Shown one piece after another: positions 9,079 through 17,329 of a DNA stretch of 64,000 bases (within the stretch, counting starts at the first letter, position 1; each line of letters starts with the position of its first letter). The notes beneath the pieces are model-generated. The model was given only the letters and a program-made list of their open reading frames with translations, made no database searches and was not told the DNA's origin. The stretch is from Bacillota bacterium (GTDB lineage: Bacteria; Bacillota; Clostridia; Oscillospirales; Oscillospiraceae): the NCBI GenBank assembly GCA_023402075.1, contig JAEXCS010000028.1, positions 1 to 64,000 of the forward strand. Reading direction: 5' to 3'. The position numbers and the translations under genes are program-made.

Positions 9079-9966
9079 TCATTGTTCGGCCTGTCCCACA
9101 GTAACCTGCATCTTATCCTCATAGTATCGGACAAGCGCCGCTTGATCTTCATTGATATAGCCGTTGTCGTTCATCCAATCCATTACTTGCAGCACCACGT
9201 CGGTCAAAGGCAAGTCCACACCCATTTTGTGCGCATAGTGCTTGGCATTGAGGATGTCCTTGCGGTGAACGGCAATACGGGCCCCCGGCTCAAAATCCCG
9301 GTGAAGAACCTTGGGCACCTTGTTATCGTATAAAGGCCCTCCTGCAAAACCGCCACGGGTGGCGTCAAAGGTGGTCTGCAAATCAATGCCCGCCTTTGCC
9401 GCAAACGCATATCCTTCGGCAATGGCCACCAGAATGGCGCCGCCCACCATGTTGTTAACCAGCTTTGTGGTGTCGCCGCTGCCGGGGCCACCGGTGTACA
9501 CCGGCGTGCCCATACAGTCCAGCAAGGGCTTTATTTGCTCAAATGCGGCACGGTCACCGCCCACCATGATGGAAAGCGTTCCGTCTTTCGCCATGGCATT
9601 TCCGCCGCTGACGGGGGAATCCAGCAGAAACATCCCCGCAGCCTTTGCCTTCTCCGAGAGTGCCAGAATAATGTCCGGTGCGGCAGAGGACAAATCTACA
9701 ATCAGGTTTCCCGGCTTTCCCAGCCGAATGGCTTCTTCCACAGAGTGCTGGATAATGGCGTGGGTAGGCAGCATCTGGAGAATTACGTCGCAGGTAGTAT
9801 AAAGCTCCTCAATATTGGCAGCCACAGTGCCGCCTGCATCACGGTACATTTGCATTTGCTGCGCGCCGACGTCGTATCCGATTACTTCCAAATCCATTTT
9901 CCGGTCTACATTCAGCGCCATATGCAGGCCCATCACACCAAGGCCCAAGAATCCTATTTTTGTCAT
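9079..9966 (-). CDS. NAD(P)-dependent 3-hydroxyisobutyrate dehydrogenase-family oxidoreductase
   Basis: Beta-hydroxyacid dehydrogenase of 295 residues. The Rossmann motif is IGFLGLGVMG at residues 4-13. The substrate segment is LDSPVSGGNAMAKDG. The catalytic lysine segment, GSGDTTKLVNN, is near 168. The C-terminal helical domain has GFAGGPLYDNKVPKVL. It oxidises or reduces a 3-hydroxy acid; the family includes 3-hydroxyisobutyrate, tartronate-semialdehyde, threonate and erythronate enzymes. The ATG at 9966 has GGAAGGTG upstream. It lies after the TRAP genes of a sugar-acid-like operon, so a hydroxycarboxylate substrate is likely, but the exact one cannot be read. Confidence 0.85.
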   Translation of the reverse strand: MTKIGFLGLGVMGLHMALNVDRKMDLEVIGYDVGAQQMQMYRDAGGTVAANIEELYTTCDVILQMLPTHAIIQHSVEEAIRLGKPGNLIVDLSSAAPDIILALSEKAKAAGMFLLDSPVSGGNAMAKDGTLSIMVGGDRAAFEQIKPLLDCMGTPVYTGGPGSGDTTKLVNNMVGGAILVAIAEGYAFAAKAGIDLQTTFDATRGGFAGGPLYDNKVPKVLHRDFEPGARIAVHRKDILNAKHYAHKMGVDLPLTDVVLQVMDWMNDNGYINEDQAALVRYYEDKMQVTVGQAEQ

Positions 9967-10057
9967 TATAACACACCTTCCAAAAATATGCAAAGAGTGA
10001 ACCGTGACACACGGTTCACCCCTGCATGATACAGTATTGTCACCGCGCTTTTTACCG

Positions 10058-11332
10058 TCAGGCAAGAAAGCCCGGTAGCCACAGCGTGAATACAGGAACA
10101 TAGGTGACCAGCAAAAGAACAATCAGAGAGATGATAAAGAACGGCAGGCATGATTTGAAAGCGCCGCCCAGTGTCACATTGCCAATCTTTGCGCCCACCA
10201 GCAGGGATACGCCCACGGGCGGCGTAATGCAGCCGATGTAAATGTTGATACAGGTCAGGATGCCGAACTGAATCAGGTCGATGCCGAAGGAGTTTACCAG
10301 GCTCAGCATTAAAGGAACCATCATCACGATGATGCAGTTGCCTTCCATCAGGCATCCGAGAATCAAAAAGATTACATTGATAATCAGAAGAACCATAAAC
10401 TTGGAAGAAACCAGAGAGGTCATGGCCTGCATGAAAAGCTGGGGAAGCTGAGAAGAGATCACCACATAGGCGGATGCTTTGGAAAGACCCACCAGAATCA
10501 TAATAGCCGCCACGGAAATGGTTGTCTCATAGAGTGTCTCCAGCAGACTCTTAAAGCTGATGGTGCGATAAATAAACAAGCCCACGATGGCGGAATACAG
10601 CGCGGAGATGGCAGCCGCCTCGGAAACGGTACAGATGCCGCCGAAAATCAGGCCCAAAACAATGATGGGCATCAGCAAGGCCCAGATGCTGTCTCTTAGG
10701 ATGCGAAGCTTTTCTCCGGTGGTGGTTTTGGGCTGCATGGGCAGCTTCATTTTATAGCCGTAATACAGCGTATACGCCAAAAAGCACACCATGCAAAGCA
10801 CGGCGGGCGCGGCAGTGGCCATAAAGAGCTTTTGAATGGAAGTCTCTGTCAGGCTGGCGTATACCACCAGAGAGATGGAGGGGGGAATCATCGGCCCCAG
10901 CAGGGAAGAGCAGCTTGCGCAGGCAACGGAATAGTTCTTGTCATATCCCGCCTCCTCCATGGCAGGCACCGTCATGCCGCCCACCGCGGCCACGGTGGCC
11001 ACAGCCGAACCGGAAATTGCGCCAAACAGAGCGGACGAGACAACGGTTACGGAAGCGAGACTGCCCCGCACTCTGCCAAGAGGCACGTTGGCGGCGGCAA
11101 TCAGCTTTTGCGTAATGCCCTGTGCCATAATATTGCCCGCCAGAATAAACAAAGGAATGCACAGCAGGGAAGCGGAGTTCATGCCAAGAAAGGTTTTTTG
11201 GGCGACGGCCTCCAGCGGAAAACCGGCGTGGATCATTGCCACCATGGTCGCAATGCCGATGGAGAGATAAATCGGCAATCCGGCAAAGGCCAGAACCAGC
11301 AGAAGGATAAAGATAATGACGCCAGCATTCAT
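10058..11332 (-). CDS. TRAP transporter large permease (DctM family)
   Basis: Large membrane subunit of a TRAP transporter, 424 residues and about a dozen hydrophobic segments. Family motifs visible are FAGLPIYLSIGIATM near the N-terminus, SGSAVATVAAVGGMTVPAM, LLGPMIPPSISLVVYA, and CINIYIGCITPPVGVSLLVG near the C-terminus. It carries out sodium- or proton-coupled uptake of carboxylates delivered by the DctP protein. ATG at 11332 with AAGGAGGGCGC. DctQ ends three bases upstream, so the two are translationally linked. Confidence 0.95.
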   Translation of the reverse strand: MNAGVIIFILLLVLAFAGLPIYLSIGIATMVAMIHAGFPLEAVAQKTFLGMNSASLLCIPLFILAGNIMAQGITQKLIAAANVPLGRVRGSLASVTVVSSALFGAISGSAVATVAAVGGMTVPAMEEAGYDKNYSVACASCSSLLGPMIPPSISLVVYASLTETSIQKLFMATAAPAVLCMVCFLAYTLYYGYKMKLPMQPKTTTGEKLRILRDSIWALLMPIIVLGLIFGGICTVSEAAAISALYSAIVGLFIYRTISFKSLLETLYETTISVAAIMILVGLSKASAYVVISSQLPQLFMQAMTSLVSSKFMVLLIINVIFLILGCLMEGNCIIVMMVPLMLSLVNSFGIDLIQFGILTCINIYIGCITPPVGVSLLVGAKIGNVTLGGAFKSCLPFFIISLIVLLLVTYVPVFTLWLPGFLA

Positions 11333-11334
11333 CG

Positions 11335-11859
11335 TTAAGCGCCCTCCTTTCCAGAGTCAACAGGAGCCTTGCCCAGAAAATTGAAGAAATTCTTAATAGC
11401 GGCTTCCACAGAAAACAGGATGACCAGTGCCGCGCCAATGGGGAAGGAATAGTAAATATCCCGCATTTTCAGCGGCAGCGTGGTAGATGCGCTGGTGGCG
11501 TGCTGAATCAGACTTAAGCCGTAATAGCAAAAAACAATCATGAAAATAATCGCTGCCACGGAGCTGATAGCAGAAACCAGATAGCGGACCTTTTTTGACA
11601 TAAAGGCAAGGAGAAAATCCACCTGAAGGTGGCTGTCGCGCCGCACAGCAATGGGAATTCCCAGAAAAATGCTGTAAATGCTGAGATAAAGAGCAAGCTC
11701 TTCACACCAGGGCTGTGCATTCTGAAAAATATATCTCATGGCGCACTGATAAACCATAATCAGAGTAATCGCCGCCAGCAGAATGATTTCCAGCACTTTG
11801 ATTACCCTTTGGACACCGTCCAGAAAGCGGGTGTAATATGTCAACACAGACTTGTTCAA
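11335..11859 (-). CDS. TRAP transporter small permease (DctQ family)
   Basis: Small TRAP membrane subunit, about 174 residues with four hydrophobic segments. Motifs are VYQCAMRYIFQNAQPWCEEL and AVRRDSHLQVDFLL. The start is uncertain: the frame opens at a TTG (11859) directly after GAGGAG, while a GTG at 11847 has longer spacing from the same ribosome site. It bridges the DctM subunit. A 14-bp stem-loop separates it from the binding-protein gene upstream. Confidence 0.9.
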   Translation of the reverse strand: MNKSVLTYYTRFLDGVQRVIKVLEIILLAAITLIMVYQCAMRYIFQNAQPWCEELALYLSIYSIFLGIPIAVRRDSHLQVDFLLAFMSKKVRYLVSAISSVAAIIFMIVFCYYGLSLIQHATSASTTLPLKMRDIYYSFPIGAALVILFSVEAAIKNFFNFLGKAPVDSGKEGA

Positions 11860-11878
11860 CTCCTCTGTCAGCTTTTTT

Positions 11879-11914
11879 AGAGAGGGGCTTTCATTTTCCG
11901 GAAAGCCCCTCTCT
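11879..11914 (-). repeat. Stem-loop between DctP and DctQ genes
   Basis: Arms AGAGAGGGGCTTTC (11879-11892) and GAAAGCCCCTCTCT (11901-11914). In the direction of transcription no T-run follows, so it is more likely an mRNA-stabilising or processing element than a terminator. Confidence 0.7.
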
Positions 11915-11930
11915 GTTGGGGGTACTGTGT

Positions 11931-12956
11931 TTAGGCGGGGTCGGCGGCCTTAATTGCATACGCGTAGGGGACCAAATCGGGGTATTTTGCTTCCAGGAAG
12001 CCGTCCAGAGCCTGCTGCCAGAGAGACACGTCGGTATCAATAAACTCGCAGCCGGCGGCTTCCACCTCGGGGCGAACGGCCTCGGTGGCGTCCATCACCA
12101 AGTCGGTGCAATACTTGCCCGCTTCCACGGAAGCATCCTGAATGATGGTCTGATACTCGGCGGGAAGAGATGCGAAATAGTTTTTGTCCATGATAAAGGA
12201 AACCGTGTTGTAAACGTGGTTGGTTTCAATGATGTAATCGCAGCTTTCATCCCAGCTCAGGCTGGCGATGTTGGTCAGGCCGTTTTCCGCGCCGTTGACC
12301 GTGCCCTGCTGAATTGCGGTGAAAACTTCGCTGCCGCCCAGAGGCGTGGGGGTAGCGCCCAGCCACTGCCAGGTGTCCAGATAGATGGGGATGGTGGGGA
12401 CGCGCAGCTTAAAGCCTGCCACATCGGCAGGAGTTTCGATGCGCTTGTTGCTGCACATCACGCGAACACCCTGCAAGCCCGCGCCCATCAGGGTCATGCC
12501 GCAGTCTTCGCCCAGCTTCGTCAAAACGTCCTGGCCGATTTCGCCTTCCCACACCGCTCTCCAGTGGTCAACGCCGGAGTACAGGTAGGGTGCGGCCTCC
12601 ACGTTGGCAAGGGAGGACATGGAGGCCAGATTGCCGATGGATTCATAAACGATGTTGCAGATGCCAAGGCTCAGGCCCTCAAGGCAGTCCGCAGTGTTGC
12701 CCAGAGAAGAGCTGGGATACAGCTCTACGGTGATGGCGCCGTCGGTCTTTTCGTTGACGGTCTTTGCAAACACTTCGGCGGACTTGTATACGGGATCGGT
12801 TTCACCGAGACTCAGGTGCATTTTCATGGTATAGGTCTGTCCTGCGGCAGCGGCGCTGCCGGAGCCGTTGCCGGAGCCGGAGTTGCCTCCGCAGCCAGCC
12901 AGCAGGGAGGCGCTCATTGCCGCGCACAGCAGGGCGGCTAAAATTTTCTTCTTCAT
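11931..12956 (-). CDS. TRAP transporter substrate-binding lipoprotein (DctP family)
   Basis: Extracytoplasmic solute receptor, 341 residues, with lipobox LLAGC (cysteine 22) and a Gly/Ser linker. The mature protein shows DctP landmarks: VYKSAEVFAKTVNEKTDGAI, ELYPSSSLGN, GFKLRVPTIPIYLDTWQWLG and QQGTVNGAENGLTNI. The conserved arginine in FKLRVP would bind the substrate carboxylate, so the ligand should be an acid. Start ATG 12956 with AGAGGGAAAAACA. It is first of the three TRAP genes and fifth in the operon. Confidence 0.95.
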   Translation of the reverse strand: MKKKILAALLCAAMSASLLAGCGGNSGSGNGSGSAAAAGQTYTMKMHLSLGETDPVYKSAEVFAKTVNEKTDGAITVELYPSSSLGNTADCLEGLSLGICNIVYESIGNLASMSSLANVEAAPYLYSGVDHWRAVWEGEIGQDVLTKLGEDCGMTLMGAGLQGVRVMCSNKRIETPADVAGFKLRVPTIPIYLDTWQWLGATPTPLGGSEVFTAIQQGTVNGAENGLTNIASLSWDESCDYIIETNHVYNTVSFIMDKNYFASLPAEYQTIIQDASVEAGKYCTDLVMDATEAVRPEVEAAGCEFIDTDVSLWQQALDGFLEAKYPDLVPYAYAIKAADPA

Positions 12957-13016
12957 TGTTTTTCCCTCTCTTTAACGTATATAGCATTCGGTGCTTTTGG
13001 AAATCGCCTTAGTATA

Positions 13017-13484
13017 TCATTGGTCTGCCTCGGGAAACAACACCGGAACGGACTTGACGGGATCCATCTTTCGGGACATACGAATGCCGGACAGTTCGGC
13101 AATTGCCAGCTCCACGGTTACAAGAACCCGGTTTCCCTCTTTGAGATGTCCACCGTATTCGTTGCCCTCGGCATCGGCAAAGCAGGCGTGAATGTGGGGC
13201 GCTGCCTTCCCATCGGCTTCGCCGCAGACAATTCCGTTCAGCCCCACCAGCTCGATGGGGGTGGGGCGGCTGATCGGGGTTACATAGCCGTAAAGCCCCG
13301 GTTTGCCCGGCATCTCCTGCGGGTCGAAGAAGGTGCAGCCGTCTAGACTGCCGATGCCGGAAAGGATAATGCCGCTGAGGATATGATGCTCGTCACAATA
13401 CTGCTGAATGGACAGCAAAACGTCTTCGCCCGGCTCAATTCTCAGCACGTGCACCTTGTTGATGGTTCCTTCTGCGTGTTTCAT
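13017..13484 (-). CDS. PPC/DUF296-domain protein
   Basis: A 155-residue protein made of one plants-and-prokaryotes conserved (PPC, DUF296) domain. Visible are VHVLRIEPGEDVLLSIQQYC, SGIILSGIGSLDG, and PHIHACFADAEGNEYGGHL with three histidines in the usual metal-binding positions. Stand-alone bacterial members are often called DNA-binding, but the histidine cluster suggests a metal site and the activity is unknown. It overlaps the dehydrogenase gene by four bases, so a role in the same pathway is likely. Confidence 0.85.
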   Translation of the reverse strand: MKHAEGTINKVHVLRIEPGEDVLLSIQQYCDEHHILSGIILSGIGSLDGCTFFDPQEMPGKPGLYGYVTPISRPTPIELVGLNGIVCGEADGKAAPHIHACFADAEGNEYGGHLKEGNRVLVTVELAIAELSGIRMSRKMDPVKSVPVLFPEADQ

Positions 13485-14548
13485 ACTTCCAGCGGCTCCT
13501 TTCCGGGATAAAGTATCATTTTTCCGGGAACGCCGCTTTGAATCGCTTCCAATGCCCTGTCAAACTCCCTCAGCGCAAAGCGCCGCCCGATGACCTTATC
13601 CAGTTTGTAATAGGGGCCTTTCATCACGGTTTCAAAGTCTGCCCACGTATCCCAGATTTTCCTTCCGGAAACGCCAGTCATCTCCACCTCGCGGTATATG
13701 AGATCGTTGGTCAGATCCAGTGTGATATTTTTGGTGGGCAGGCCCACGCAAACCAGTCTGCCCGCCGCGCGGACACACCGCAGGCTGGCGCTGATAGCCG
13801 GTTCCGCGCCGGTGATGTCGATGGCGGCATCTACCCCGATGCCGTCGGTCAGCTTGTGGATTTCTTCAACCAGATCACACTTGCCGCTGTTCAAAACCAC
13901 GTCCGCGCCCATTTCTTTGGCTGTTTCCAGTCGCTCGTCCACCAAATCGCAGGCGATGACCAGCTTCGCGCCAAAGGTTTTGCTGGCGCTGATGGCCGTC
14001 AGCCCAATGGGGCCGCAGCCGCTGACAAGCACTGTTTTGCCCGCCACCTCGGCGCTTTCAACGCCGTGCACGCCCGCGCCCATCGGCTCGAACAAGCAGG
14101 CAGTCTCATAGGAGATGTCGTCATCCAGCAGAAAGGTGCTGTCGGCCCGAATCTTGGCGTATTCGGCAAACGCGCCGTTTTCCGTCACGCCGAACAGCTT
14201 GACATCCTTGCAGATGTGGGGCAGACCATTTTTGCAAAACCAGCAGTGATTGCAGGGAATGTGCGTTTCACAGGAAACCCGGTCGCCCACTTTGCGGTCG
14301 CGGACGAGCTTGCCCACCTCGACAATGTCGCCCGCCATCTCATGGCCGGGAATCAGCGGAGTCTTAATCCGCGCCTGGGACCATTTATCCCAATCCATGA
14401 TGTGCAAATCGGTGCCGCACACAGCGGTGCAATGAATCTTAATCAGCACCTCATCATCGTCAATCTGGGGAATGGGCAGGTCGGTATGATAAACAAAGTT
14501 TCCCGGCGCAGCAGCCTCCTTGACAAGGCCGCACATCGTTCCTTTCAA
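13481..14548 (-). CDS. Zinc-dependent alcohol dehydrogenase, L-threonine 3-dehydrogenase-like
   Basis: Medium-chain dehydrogenase, 355 residues. The catalytic zinc segment is AVCGTDLHIMDWDKWSQ, followed by PLIPGHE. The structural zinc cysteines are in CNHCWFCKNGLPHIC. The NAD fold is VLVSGCGPIGL. The DWDKWSQ stretch resembles threonine 3-dehydrogenase (NWDEWSQ in Escherichia coli Tdh), so oxidation of a hydroxyl next to a carboxylate-bearing carbon is plausible. The start TTG at 14548 has AAGGAGG at good spacing; the ATG at 14536 is possible but its ribosome site is too close. The second transketolase gene is 13 bases upstream. Confidence 0.88.
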   Translation of the reverse strand: MKGTMCGLVKEAAAPGNFVYHTDLPIPQIDDDEVLIKIHCTAVCGTDLHIMDWDKWSQARIKTPLIPGHEMAGDIVEVGKLVRDRKVGDRVSCETHIPCNHCWFCKNGLPHICKDVKLFGVTENGAFAEYAKIRADSTFLLDDDISYETACLFEPMGAGVHGVESAEVAGKTVLVSGCGPIGLTAISASKTFGAKLVIACDLVDERLETAKEMGADVVLNSGKCDLVEEIHKLTDGIGVDAAIDITGAEPAISASLRCVRAAGRLVCVGLPTKNITLDLTNDLIYREVEMTGVSGRKIWDTWADFETVMKGPYYKLDKVIGRRFALREFDRALEAIQSGVPGKMILYPGKEPLEV

Positions 14549-14561
14549 AGTGCGCTCCTCC

Positions 14562-15545
14562 TTAGTTCAGATACGATTTCACCTGCGAGATCACCGCTTT
14601 GGTGGAAACTCCGTAGGTATCCTGCAGGGTTTCAAGCGTACCTGCCGCCAGATAGCGGTCGGGCAGGGCAATCTTCTTCAAAACGGCGGATACCTGCTCG
14701 TCCACCAGCAGATTGGCGACCACACTGCCCAAGCCGCCCACAATGCTGTGGTTCTCGGCTGTGACCACCAGACGGCCGGATTTTTTCACTTCAGCCAGAA
14801 TGGTCTCCTTGTCCAGGGGCTTAATGGTGGGAACATGCAGAACTGCCACGTGAACATTGTCTTTTTCCAAAGCCTCGGCCGCATCCAGACAGCGCATGGT
14901 CATCTCGCCGCAGGAAATCATCAAAACATCTGCGCCGTCCCGCAGCAGCTTGGCCTTGCCAATTTCAAACTGGTAATCGTACTTGTCCAGCACGACCGGC
15001 ACACGGTTTCCGCGCAGCAAACGCATGTAGACAGGGCCGTTAAAAGCGGCGACTGCCTTGGTGGCCTGCTGCATCTCCAGCGCGTCGCAGGGATCGATGA
15101 TGGTCAGATTGGGCATGGAGCCAAGGATGGCCAGATCGTCTGTGGCCTGATGGCTGGGGCCGTAGCCCGACTGAAGACCGGGCAGGCCGCCGATAATTTT
15201 TACATTGGTGTTGTGCTCGCAAATCGCCTGAGAAATGAAGTCGTAGCATCTTCTGGCAATAAACGTGGCGTATGTAGTGGCAAAGGGAATAAACCCTTCT
15301 TTTGCCAAGCCTCCGGCAGCACACATCAGAAGCTGCTCGGACATGCCCACATTGTAAAACCGCTGGGGAAAGGCATCGCGGAAGACATGAATGTCCGTAT
15401 ACTTGGCGAGGTCTGCGCTCAGGCCGATAATTTTGTCGTTTTCCTTGGCCAGCTCGATTAAAGCATTGCCAAAAGGCTCTGCCATGGTCGGATGATTTGT
15501 CGCAACATTGGAGTCGCTGATCACACTTTTAATACCGTTGCTCAT
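14562..15545 (-). CDS. Transketolase, C-terminal subunit
   Basis: A 327-residue protein holding the pyrimidine-binding and C-terminal domains of transketolase. Landmarks are GLSADLAKYT, FYNVGMSEQLLMCAAGGLAKEG with the conserved glutamate, PFATTYATFIARR, GPSHQATDD, and PVYMRLLRG. With the N-terminal subunit it would form a thiamine-diphosphate enzyme transferring two-carbon ketol units. Split transketolases are common in anaerobes and often serve a specific sugar or sugar-acid pathway. It overlaps the N-terminal subunit gene by one base. Confidence 0.93.
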   Translation of the reverse strand: MSNGIKSVISDSNVATNHPTMAEPFGNALIELAKENDKIIGLSADLAKYTDIHVFRDAFPQRFYNVGMSEQLLMCAAGGLAKEGFIPFATTYATFIARRCYDFISQAICEHNTNVKIIGGLPGLQSGYGPSHQATDDLAILGSMPNLTIIDPCDALEMQQATKAVAAFNGPVYMRLLRGNRVPVVLDKYDYQFEIGKAKLLRDGADVLMISCGEMTMRCLDAAEALEKDNVHVAVLHVPTIKPLDKETILAEVKKSGRLVVTAENHSIVGGLGSVVANLLVDEQVSAVLKKIALPDRYLAAGTLETLQDTYGVSTKAVISQVKSYLN

Positions 15546-16369
15546 TAGTCCTTACCCCTTTCCAATTCGTTGAATGCCCGTTCCCAGCCCTCTGCGTCCA
15601 GACTGATAAAGTGGCTCTTCTGATTGCCGATCAGGAAGGGAATTCCCGTGCCGGGAACAGTGTCGCAAAGAATGATGTGGGGCTTTTTTTCGGTGGAATT
15701 TTTGGCCTTGTCCACAGCTTCCATCACCTGTGTAATGCTGTTGCCATTAATCCGCTGCACATCAAATTTGAAGGCGCTGAATTTTTCATGCAAAGGCTCG
15801 GTATCCAGCACCGCGCTGGTAAAACCGTCGGCCTGAATTCCGTTGATATCCACAATGCCGATGATATTGTCAAGCTGATAGGCGCCCGCGGACATGGCGG
15901 CTTCCCAGGTGGGACCTTCGGCCATCTCGCCGTCGCCCATCATCACATAGACCTTTGCGTCGGAATTCTTAAGTTTCAGACCCAGAGCCATTCCCACGGC
16001 GATAGGCAGTCCAAGGCCGATGGAGCCACCGGAAATTTCGATGCCGGGCGTATAGGCAGGCATGCAGGACATGGGGAGACGGCTGTTGTCAAGGCCATAG
16101 GTGTCCAGCCAGTCCTTCGGGAAAAAGCCAGCTTCTGCCATCGCTGCGTATACGGCAATGGCATTGTGTCCGGCTGAAAGCAGGAATCTGTCGCGGCCTT
16201 CCCACTTCGGATCGTCTGCGTGGAATCGCATGGCGTGGGAATACAGCACCGTTAAAAAGTCCGCGGCGCCCAGCGACTGAGAAATAAAACCGCGCTTGTC
16301 CACATGTGCCATTCTCAGAACGTTTTTACGAACTTCATACGCTTTATCGATGAGTTCTTCTTTATTCAT
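15545..16369 (-). CDS. Transketolase, N-terminal subunit
   Basis: Thiamine-diphosphate-binding half of a split transketolase, 274 residues. The N-terminus reads KNVLRMAHVDKRGFISQSLG. The thiamine-diphosphate motif is MGDGEMAEGPTWEAAMSAG, then NIIGIVDINGIQADG. The ATG at 16369 has AGGAAGGGAG upstream; 62 codons of open frame before it overlap the promoter and are not conserved. It is first gene of the nine-gene minus-strand operon ending at 8243. Confidence 0.93.
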   Translation of the reverse strand: MNKEELIDKAYEVRKNVLRMAHVDKRGFISQSLGAADFLTVLYSHAMRFHADDPKWEGRDRFLLSAGHNAIAVYAAMAEAGFFPKDWLDTYGLDNSRLPMSCMPAYTPGIEISGGSIGLGLPIAVGMALGLKLKNSDAKVYVMMGDGEMAEGPTWEAAMSAGAYQLDNIIGIVDINGIQADGFTSAVLDTEPLHEKFSAFKFDVQRINGNSITQVMEAVDKAKNSTEKKPHIILCDTVPGTGIPFLIGNQKSHFISLDAEGWERAFNELERGKD

Positions 16370-16401
16370 GATAGCTCCCTTCCTCTTCTCAAACCTCATT
16401 T

Positions 16402-16417
16402 CATCCAACGTAGGATG
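16402..16417 (-). promoter_or_regulatory. Candidate GntR operator
   Basis: CATCCAACGTAGGATG is a 16-bp near-perfect palindrome (one mismatched pair around an ACGT core). It lies 4-19 bases downstream of the predicted transcription start of the transketolase/TRAP operon, a typical repressor position. The FadR-type regulator at 8243-9001 is the likely ligand-responsive protein. Confidence 0.6.
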
Positions 16418-16427
16418 TTTATACGTT

Positions 16428-16456
16428 ATACTATCACCGGGCTGAAAATGAGTCAA
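16428..16456 (-). promoter_or_regulatory. Promoter of the transketolase/TRAP operon
   Basis: On the minus strand TTGACT (16456-16451), 17-base spacer, TAGTAT (16433-16428); transcription would start near 16421. Confidence 0.75.
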
Positions 16457-16560
16457 GAATGAATATCCATGAAAAGTAAGAGCTGTTTTTGTAACATTTA
16501 ATAGTTTTCCGCAAAAATACGTAAAAGTAACGTCGCTCCATATTTTAGAAACCATGAAAG

Positions 16561-16595
16561 AAAAAATGGCAGACAGCGATTTCCCGCTGTCTGCC
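16561..16595 (-). terminator. Terminator of the GntR/ABC operon
   Basis: Arms GGCAGACAGCG (16568-16578) and CGCTGTCTGCC (16585-16595), with a six-base A-run at 16561 that reads as T-run on the minus strand. No gene is seen in 16457-16560 or 16596-16711. Confidence 0.85.
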
Positions 16596-16711
16596 GATCA
16601 ATGTTTTATATTTTCTGCATTTTGTATGCCTTTTGATAAAGAAGTGACTGAAAGAATTCGCGTTTGCGATGCTTTAAAGGATTTAGTAGTCCGCGTTACC
16701 GGGTATGGCTC

Positions 16712-17329
16712 TCAGCCGTATCTGTGCTTTTTGTACATTGCCATGGACAATGGAATTGACACCGCTGTCAGCGCGGCGGACAGCAGAGGAATGCCGAGCT
16801 GAGCAAAGGCAAGCACCTGCTTGGGAATTGCTCCGCTTTCTCCGGAATCCACTAATTTCGCAACCAGACCCGCGCCGCCCACAGCCAAGATGACCATTAA
16901 AAGGATGAAAAGGGTTCTTCCTTTTTCCACGCCGAACCGAAACATGAGGGGCATAGTTATGGCCATCATTAAAAAGCCCATGCACATGTACGGCAGCAGT
17001 GCGGAGATGGAAAAGTCCGTTGTGATAAACAGCCCCAGCAGGAAATTGCTCAGGGCGCTTAAAACCGTGGCGCAGCCCACTGCCAGCCAACCCAGCACAT
17101 ATTTACTCATAACCACGTCACTGGTGGTATAGGGCATCATGGCGGCTAAATCGTCCCATTTGCTCCGCTCGTCATAGGCCATGGCGGTATAGGGAAGCAT
17201 CCCGCAGTAGACGATTGCAAAGACGGTCATGTTTCCCTGAGGAATCGCCGCGAAAATTGCAATCATTAAAAGAAACATCTTCATTTGCCGCAGAAGCACA
17301 TAAATATCCTTTTTTACCAGCGCCTTCAT
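16712..17329 (-). CDS. ABC-2 type membrane permease
   Basis: Membrane protein of 205 residues with about six hydrophobic segments. It starts with a short cytoplasmic helix (MKALVKKDIYVLLRQ) as in the bacitracin/lantibiotic-type ABC-2 permeases encoded beside YtrA regulators. The motif AYDERSKWDDLAAMMPYT is characteristic of this PF13346-like group. It overlaps the ATPase by four bases and would form an exporter with it. The substrate is unknown; cell-envelope stress or peptide resistance is common for the family. Confidence 0.85.
   Translation of the reverse strand: MKALVKKDIYVLLRQMKMFLLMIAIFAAIPQGNMTVFAIVYCGMLPYTAMAYDERSKWDDLAAMMPYTTSDVVMSKYVLGWLAVGCATVLSALSNFLLGLFITTDFSISALLPYMCMGFLMMAITMPLMFRFGVEKGRTLFILLMVILAVGGAGLVAKLVDSGESGAIPKQVLAFAQLGIPLLSAALTAVSIPLSMAMYKKHRYG

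Noticed and set aside
16554..16802. An 82-codon plus-strand frame.
   Set aside because: It lies over the minus-strand terminator and the 3' end of the ABC permease gene and has no family features.
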